DNA from: Coleophoma eucalyptorum
Taxonomy: Eukaryota > Ascomycota > Leotiomycetes > Helotiales > Dermateaceae
Length of the DNA: 64,000 nucleotides
Direction: 5' to 3'
Assembly: GCA_026120035.1 (NCBI GenBank)
Contig: JALRME010000017.1
Span: 806,001-870,000 of the forward strand
Shown here: positions 57,350-64,000 of the stretch, piece by piece
How the letters are laid out: every line of letters starts with the position of its first letter
Numbering within the stretch: position 1 is the stretch's first letter
Program-made: the position numbers and the translations under genes
The notes under the pieces: generated by a model
The model's input: only the letters and a program-made list of their open reading frames with translations
What the model was told of the DNA's origin: nothing
Databases searched by the model: none

Positions 57350-59817
57350 CTAATGCGCATCCTGTCCCGTCTCAAAGAAAGTTCCTATGTCAAAATTTGA
57401 AGCATCCACTTCTACATTAAAGTCCATTGTTATTTCATTTGACATCCAAGGTGCCACCAAGCCTATCTCAGCATGAGAAGAATCAAACACCGGTGACAAG
57501 ATCTGACCGTCTCCCTGGAAGGGCACAAACTCAAACAAATCATATGCGCCAAGATCGAAAGGTCCCAGGTCAAACATACCACCATTAATACTATCAATAG
57601 GATCGGACTGTAGATCTTTTGGAGCTTGTGCGTCTCCTAACTCCGCGATAGTATCCAAATTTGCATCTTCGTCAGCAACTCGGCGCCGTGCAACAATGTT
57701 TGCTTGTATCTTGATACCTGCTTCTCGCGCAAGGCTGTACGTCTGAGAACACTCCTCCAGAACCTTCAAGATGTAGGATAAGCGGCGATCCTTCATTTCA
57801 GATAGGGCCTTTGGGTTTTGTGTAAAGAAGACTCCACTTGCAGCCATGATGGCGCTGTATACTAGGATTATGGGTGAATGCCTGAGATCGTGTTGAGCTC
57901 GAAACTCACGGATTAAGGCAAGAATAGAGCTGGCCGATGAGTTGCAAATATCTTTGGATGAGTTTCTTGCTTCAAAGCCGGGAGTGGGTTTGATAAAATG
58001 CCGATTTAACGAGATGAGGATGCTGTGGTAAAGGAGGCTAAATTCTAATGTGTTAGATATAGATTCGTGCAAGTTTGCAAGGCCGAAAATGGGCAGGACC
58101 TATGCGGAGACTAACTGCAGAACAAGAGCAAAAGGCTTGAGGCCTTTAGGGGTAGGATTCCATTGGTTCCAAGCTAGACTGGCGGGTAGGCCTGAGTGCC
58201 ATCCAGCAAGGCTCACACTTAGTTCCTTCAATCGTGCAGTTCGCGACAAAACCAGCTCTCTTCGCGGTTTTTTGATCATTTTTGTTGAGAATACTTTTAG
58301 AAGCATTTGCTGCGTTATTTTGCTTAGTTCGATAAGATGGAGGAATGATTCTATAGGAACAAGACTGCCTTCAACATCTAATTCTTCAAATTCCCGAACA
58401 TCAGACAAACTATTCGTGATGGCATCTGGCCTTGTATGTCTGTCAACAGAAAATATAGGTAGCTGAGCAGATATTTAACTCTTACTTTTGAGGTTGTGGG
58501 AGGTCTACGGCTGCCTCTTCTTCATATAGCATGCAAGGTCTTCCGAGATATAAACTGACAATCCTATTTAACATGTTAAAAATATTCAAGTATGGACTGC
58601 TGACTGCTCACTTATCCGAAATGTAGAGACCCCAGTATAAGCGCCTTCTAGCAATGAGATCTAATTCTGCAGATATAGTGGAATCCTGGGAAACCAGAAA
58701 TCTCGGATCTTGTTGTAGCCCGAGATCCTGACCTATGCGAAAGGCCATACCTGTAGGGTGAGAGTCAAAATAGGCCTTGGGAGGTTGTGTCAAGTCGCCA
58801 TCTTAGCTTACCAGAGAGTAACCATCCCTTAGATTGATTTCCATTTCCAAGTTCATAAAATGCCATACAAAGCAAGCATTGTGTTAGAGTGATTTGTGGA
58901 CGCCCTAAGGACTGGGACATAATAATCCCTTCCGCACACTGGTACAAAATGTCACTCTTATGTCGAACTTGCGAATCGGGAGAACACTTGGCCCCTAAGG
59001 CACATATCGCATATAATAAAGGATACGACCAATAGCGTCCGTCGTGTGTGTTATGGTAGTAATCCTCAAGAAATGCTTCACGGTGTATGAACAAGAACTG
59101 GGGGTTTCGTTCTCTAAAGAACAAATCCAGGGAACGTTCTATCACACCCTTTTCAATCTGTAGAGGTTGCCTCCTCCGGTCTATTCTTCCACTGAACCTG
59201 TGCTGTAGACTGACCTCTTCAATGGATTGTCTCTCATCAACAAATATGTCCTTGTGGTATATACTTGTGGGACCATAGAACAGCAAAGATCCTATGTACT
59301 GTGAATGATAGTTCAAATATACCGCAACTGATTGGTTGTTACCTTGAGGACTCCGCTGTAACAACATAGTCGACATTCGAGAAGATCCACTCGTATCAAT
59401 GCTTGGTTCTGTGACTGAGAAGGGAATTGAGGAATGGTCATCGAGGTTTACAACTTCTAGGAGTTTGCTCCTCTCCTCATCCGATGCAAGTTTTAGCTTC
59501 CGAAGCAACGTCTCATATTGTGCAATTTGCTCCTCAAGGGCAGAAACATAGTGGTGCCCCACGGGTCGCCTCTTGCTATCGTCCTCACGGAAGTGACACT
59601 CCTGTCGAGCTGTGCTGCAACTTGTACATGGGTGTGTCCGGGAGCATTTCATCTACAACCATGAATCATGAATACCAGGGGCTGTGTGGTGTACAAGGAG
59701 AGGGGGCACTTGCCTTACGGGTCTGACACCGGTGGCAGCTGGGAGGGTTAGTTAATCTTACTGTGATCGTTCGTGTTCTTCAGAGATGACTTACGATATT
59801 CGCTTCCTTTTATCCAT
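57350..59817 (-). CDS. Zn2Cys6 transcription factor with fungal-specific TF domain
   Basis: Nuclear DNA-binding regulator. Seven exons (59795-59817, 59714-59738, 58812-59652, 58612-58750, 58486-58563, 58116-58430, 57350-58037) encode 702 aa. The binuclear cluster lies at residues 9-35 with spacing C-x2-C-x6-C-x5-C-x2-C-x6-C, built across the first three exons (MDKRKRISCHRCQTRK then MKCSRTHPCTSCSTARQECH). The intron between exons 2 and 3 uses a GC donor (AAG|GCAAGT). A coiled coil (YVSALEEQIAQYETLLRKL) follows, then the middle homology domain with YPLLYAICALGAKCS, RIGQDLGLQQDP, RRRLYWGLYISDK and SLYLGRPCML. The last splice is read to the AG before CCTCC so that FALVLHLLYHSILIS stays in frame; reading to the earlier AG breaks it. 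It is a candidate local regulator of the 56-64 kb genes. Confidence 0.9.
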
Positions 59818-61112
59818 TGCAACTATTGGTACCAGAATATACCCTGCATCACAATCAATTCTCCCAACCAGCACTGCTTTCTGGTGGTGGTCATAAGTGG
59901 GCGGATGTGACACGATTTCAGCGTATTAGCTAGCGTCTTCAGAGTTACAGGGGAAACACTGAATTCGGAGAGCATCGGCTAGCGCACTCTAAGCTTAGTC
60001 GTAGCCGGGCGCATTCTTACTTGAATTCATTTGGTCGCGGATTTGGAAATCCAGTGAAGAAAAGTAATATGGGTGGAATCGTGATATGGTTTGGAAGGCC
60101 AGCAACGACAACATCTCCGGGTTCATCATAGTCGTATAATGATTGGGGAACAGTCTCACTGGAATAACCAGGCAAATGGCGCAGGAATCCGCGTTCAAAA
60201 GTTCTTCTTTCCCTTCAGTCTCCTTCTAAACCCCACCTCTTGTATGTTTTGCCAGCCGTTGTGTGGATGCTGGCTACCATACAGAAGGATAATCCAGAAC
60301 AACCTGACCTCACAGTTGACATTGCTACAGCTCCACGGACTTCCCAGTGACTTCCTAATCAGCACTGACCATATCACTCTATGTGTCCTTGTCTCACTAT
60401 TCGATCACATTGTTTACCAAACCATTCAAAACTTTGGTTTCAATTTCACTTATATGAAACGATTTGCTTGTACCTTTTATTTTGGTTGCGCGGCCATGAC
60501 CTTGGCAACTGAACTTCAATATTATACCTACTAGAAGTCACAATGTGGCTACTACACCAACTTGTGGACAGAACCCGCACCTATACACATACACATCGCA
60601 GTCTAGACAGGTATATATGTAGTAATTGCAACCGGAGAGATTTTCGGTAGTATTATGTCGATCAAATACGCATGCTCAGGGCTACAAGAAATATGAGATC
60701 CCATGGTCCAAGCCTTTGCACTGTTTATGAATACTATCTCACTTGGTATTGATGAGGCGCCAGTTCCCTTGACAAATTCCCTTTTGCTGATGTAGAACTA
60801 GGGGATTGTGGCACTTCTAGTACTTGCCTCTACATTCAGTTTATGCATCTTGATGCTGTAGAAGACGAACTTGATATGCTGCCTAAGAGAAATATAGTGG
60901 TAGTGCAAACTTTCAAGCTAGGTGGTGAGGGTGTTATGCGCCAACTTCCAAGGAGGTTCACAAATTTAAATTCTAAAATCTCGGCTCGTGTGCGACCTAT
61001 AGAACTCGGGTAGAAGTCTCGAGGGAGCCTTTTCATAGTGGTATTTCAGAATCGTCAATCGCAAGCTAGCGTCCCCCTTGTATCCACCACACAAACCACC
61101 ACATCACGCTGC
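59818..61112. other. Intergenic
   Basis: About 1.3 kb between the regulator's start and the S33 peptidase stop. Short ORFs on both strands lack family features. Confidence 0.45.
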
Positions 61113-62551
61113 TCAATCCAATACATCATCCTTTAAGGTCCAAAGAGCATCTACAACTACGGAAGTCTTATTTCGGATACCATCATGGTACAGAGTATTT
61201 GTTATAAATTGCTTGCAGTTTTTGATTCCTCTCATCACCCCCTGCGAGAGCTCAAAGTCAACAAAGCAGTCGTCGACATAGGTAGCAGAGTAGATTGGAA
61301 CCTCGTTTCTTGCCAACTGGCTTTTGTCGTAAAGTTCTGGCCAACTATATTGGGCAAGGATATCGGCCACCTCTCCGAGTGCCTTGATTCCTGGGAAATT
61401 CTCGAACATGTGAGGAAAGACCATACCGCCCGAGAAATGAAGCGGTGCTTCAGGTATATTGCTCTTATCTGAAGGCGATGGAGCGGAAACCCAACTAAAT
61501 TGCTCCATGGACTTGCCCACACGTTCCGCTGCCCAGTTTGATATAGTACCATTACAATAAATTGCCTCGCGAAGAAGCGAGTATATCACATGGTCATCGA
61601 AGCCACCAATTGCTTCAATGTCTGAAAGTGTTGGCCGTGTAATAAAGTTGCAGCGGCTCAGATCGGTAGTCATGCGAAGCACGATATCATGAACCCTATC
61701 AATACCACCGCTGGAGCCAAAGGACATACCAAGCTGGAGAAATCGTTGGTACGTCAGTCTTCCGCCTGCCGGAAGCCGGACTCCACCGTTCGATTCGAGG
61801 AACACGGCTAATTTGTGAACCGCCTGAACATCTTCGGGATATTTGGCGTAATAGACTTGATTTCGTTTGATCATCTGGGCATAGGTTGCAGTATAAAGGC
61901 CGTCTGCGTTGCTGTTTATAGGAGGAATACCAGCAGATATGAAAGCTTCCAGAAGTCCTTCTGGATGAAAAGAGAGATATGTCAAAGCGCAATATCCTCC
62001 AAAGCTTTGCCCCCATATGGTCCACTTTCTGAGCTTTTGTGGATATCCCTCAGTAAGAATCGGCCTGATAGCCTCGCAATCTCGGACAATGTTGTCTGCC
62101 CGAAATAGTGTGAGGAACTCAGCTTGTTGTTGGGCATTGCCTACAAGCGCCAATGTTTCAGCAGTGATTGGATCACTGAGACCGGTGCCCCTCTGGTCCA
62201 TATACAAGACTTGGTAACCTCGATCTAAGAATTTTTGAGTTACAGCCTGCTTTTCAGGAGGCTGACAATTCTTTCCCGGCCCTCCTTGAAGCCAAACAAG
62301 CCATGGCTTAGGCGGGTTCTCATCCAAATATTCTCCTGGGTTGGTTGGTGGCACACGTCTAGTGACACTACGTGCAAATAGACCTATAGTACCTCGAGAG
62401 AGATCTGCATGGTCGAGGGGTACACGAAAGAAAATTTCGGACACTTCGAGTTTCCCTAAGTGGAAATGATTAATGAGAATGGACGTTGCCTCGATAACGA
62501 TGATAACTAACCTGGCATTATGTGTGATTTCTGACTCACGAGGGTCGCCAT
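61113..62551 (-). CDS. Proline iminopeptidase-like alpha/beta hydrolase (peptidase family S33)
   Basis: Cytosolic serine aminopeptidase removing N-terminal proline, or a related hydrolase. Two exons (62512-62551 and 61113-62455) give 460 aa. The short first exon encodes MATLVSQKSHIMPG and reads into KLEVSEIFFRVPLDH; starting at the later in-frame codon in exon 2 would lose the conserved first strand. Motifs: WLVWLQGGPG (oxyanion hole), YMDQRGTGLSDP, IWGQSFGGYCALTYLS with the nucleophile Ser in GQSFGG, YVDDCFVDFEL with the acid Asp, and TLYHDGIR with the catalytic His. Its start is 291 bp from a divergent threonine aldolase gene, suggesting shared control in amino-acid release and breakdown. 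Confidence 0.9.
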
Positions 62552-62842
62552 GATTGATGTTATTTACGACTGGTTATTCCGTCACTCGGTTTGTGGAAAA
62601 TACGAATTAAGATTATAAGTATATATATTAGTCGGTCATTTATAAAGCCAGCTAGCGAAGCTAACGTAGGAGTTGCCAATCCGTGATTATGTAATATCGG
62701 ATTTGACCCTCCGAGCCATGTGCAGTGATCACCGCTTGTAAAGCGCTTGCCCAGCAGTGTTGCATAACTTGCCAATAAGTTTTTTATAAACATCTGAACT
62801 TTAATACAATTCCTCGCCTTTTGATAGTTTTCTTCGGCAGAA
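62552..62842. promoter_or_regulatory. Bidirectional promoter, S33 peptidase / threonine aldolase
   Basis: The 291 bp between divergent ATGs contain AT-rich TATATATATT sequence near 62621. It is short enough that the two genes must share control sequence. Confidence 0.5.
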
Positions 62843-64000
62843 ATGCAGCGCAGTATAAACGGCGACGGCGTCTTGCAAGACAAAAACTTATGGCTAAAAG
62901 AGGAAACTGCTGCTTTTGATTTTCGTGGTATGTAACCAGCTATTATGATATTTTCCTATGCTTTCATTTCTGATTCATATTAGGCGATGTTCGTACTACT
63001 CCCACGGCAGAGATGCTGGAGGCTGTGACTTCTACCAGCATGGGTGATGGGGTTGAAGGGACTGATCCAACAACAAATATTCTCCAAGATTACATGGCCG
63101 AAATTACATCTCATGAAGCGGCTTTATTTGTGCTTTCTGGTACAATGGGAAACATCCTTGCCCTAAGAAGCCACCTTGAGCGCCCGCCTTATGGCATACT
63201 CAGCGATTCGCGTGCTCATTTCTTCTCACTGGAAGCTGGAGGTACAGTATTTCTCACAGGAGCAACTCCACAGCCTGTTGTGCCTTCAAACGGACTTTAT
63301 CTGAGTCTCAAGGATGTTAAGAAGCATGTGACTATTGATGATGGCATCCAAACGCACAGCATTCCTACGCGTGTCATTGTACTTGAGAATACACTTCGAG
63401 GCATTATGACACCTTTTGAGGAAGCAAAGAAAATCAGCGACTTTGCACGCCAAAACGGTATTACTCTTCATCTCGATGGGGCACGATTATGGGAAGCCGT
63501 AGTAGCTACCACAGAATCAACCAGTGACTATATACTCAATCTAAAGCTATATTGTCAACTGTTTGATTCTGTAACTTTGTGCTTTTCGAAAGGACTCGGG
63601 GCCCCCGTCGGTGCGATATTGGTTGGGAGTAAATCATTCATTCGTCAGGCTACTTGGTTGAGACGGAGTATAGGAGGTAGCATACGCCAGCCAGGTCTTC
63701 TAACAGCCTGTGCGCATGTAGCAGTCAAGACAACTTTTCAAGGAGGCCTTTTGAAACGCTCACATGAGATAGCGGAGGATATTGCCACTTTCTGGCAAGA
63801 AAGGTGCAACGGGCGGCTGGTATTTCCCACCATGACGAATATGGTGTGGTTAGATTTCTCCGGTCAAGATTTCACATTGGAAGATCTGCGTCGCGAGGCA
63901 AAAGAAAGAGGTGTGACTGTATTTCGAGAACGGCTAGTTGTTCATTACCGTACGCTTGCACTCTACCCTAAAGCTCCACAACAGAAGCTTTCCATAAGTC
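62843..64000 (+). CDS. L-threonine aldolase-like PLP enzyme (3' end outside window)
   Basis: PLP-dependent cleavage of threonine or allo-threonine to glycine and acetaldehyde. Exons 62843-62927 and 62984 to the window edge give 367 aa so far. The N-terminal DVRTTPTAEMLEAV matches the family's FRSDTVT-type start. FVLSGTMGNILALRSHL and HLDGARLWEA (PLP-interacting Asp/Arg) follow, and CFSKGLGAPVGAILVGS carries the Schiff-base Lys. Family proteins are about 350-400 aa, so only a short tail is missing. It is divergent from the S33 peptidase. In some fungal metabolite pathways such enzymes act on beta-hydroxy amino acids, which cannot be decided here. Confidence 0.9.

Noticed and set aside
58037..58116. 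Frameshift in the Zn2Cys6 regulator
   Set aside because: The first AG examined breaks the frame, but the next AG (before CCTCC, exon from 58037) keeps phase and restores the conserved LLYH motif.
1..64000. PKS, NRPS, terpene synthase or DMATS backbone gene
   Set aside because: None of the large multidomain signatures occurs, so the tailoring-type genes are not assigned to a defined metabolite cluster.

Overview
The window is nuclear DNA of a filamentous ascomycete (Pezizomycotina). An Aspergillus/Penicillium-type eurotiomycete is most likely, though that placement is inferred from gene families only. The evidence is intron-rich genes with short GT-AG introns (about 50-90 nt, CTAAC/CTGAC-like branch sites), two GC-AG introns, and typical fungal families: Zn2Cys6 regulator, PDR ABC pump, LaeA-like methyltransferase, CYP504-like P450s, a GPI-type acid phosphatase and a gasdermin-like protein. 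All multi-exon models were spliced by hand from splice signals, phase and family motifs. No rRNA, tRNA, CRISPR array or intact transposon was recognised.

Layout. 0.3-8.5 kb: a 5-oxoprolinase (-) divergent from a RidA-like protein (+), then an amino-acid permease (+). 9.0-10.0 kb: a type II haloacid-dehalogenase-like protein. 11.8-13.9 kb: a secreted, probably GPI-anchored acid phosphatase with an upstream CACGTG. 14.9-25.9 kb: a cluster framed by two CYP504-like P450 paralogues enclosing an SDR, an M19 dipeptidase and an ACS-family MFS transporter, followed by an orphan basic ORF and a ten-exon LaeA-like methyltransferase (27.7-29.2 kb). 30.2-31.9 kb: a HOL1-like MFS transporter, then an AT-rich gene desert. 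34.3-37.6 kb: a gasdermin-like protein (-) divergent from a protease that carries both a caspase/CHAT-like and a subtilisin-like domain (+). 37.6-40.1 kb: a desert. 40.1-44.7 kb: an alpha-glucoside-type sugar permease and a secreted GH79 glucuronidase. 46.1-47.3 kb: a SAT4/rhodopsin-like membrane protein, possibly broken. 48.8-53.5 kb: a full PDR ABC transporter. 54.0-55.3 kb: a 5'-truncated NLR (NACHT-type) pseudogene. 56.1-64.0 kb: an alpha/beta hydrolase, a Zn2Cys6 regulator, an S33 peptidase and a threonine aldolase that runs off the right edge.

The most striking system is the gasdermin/protease pair. By analogy with Podospora het-Q1/het-Q2 and the Neurospora rcd-1 family it is a likely regulated cell death (allorecognition) module. 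Its unusual point is that the protease fuses a caspase-like domain with an intact His/Cys dyad to a subtilisin-like domain whose catalytic Asp position is Ser. An NLR remnant about 17 kb away is another trace of fungal immunity-type genes in this accessory region. The rest looks like catabolic and tailoring functions (amino-acid/gamma-glutamyl metabolism, aromatic hydroxylation, efflux) without a PKS or NRPS backbone gene.
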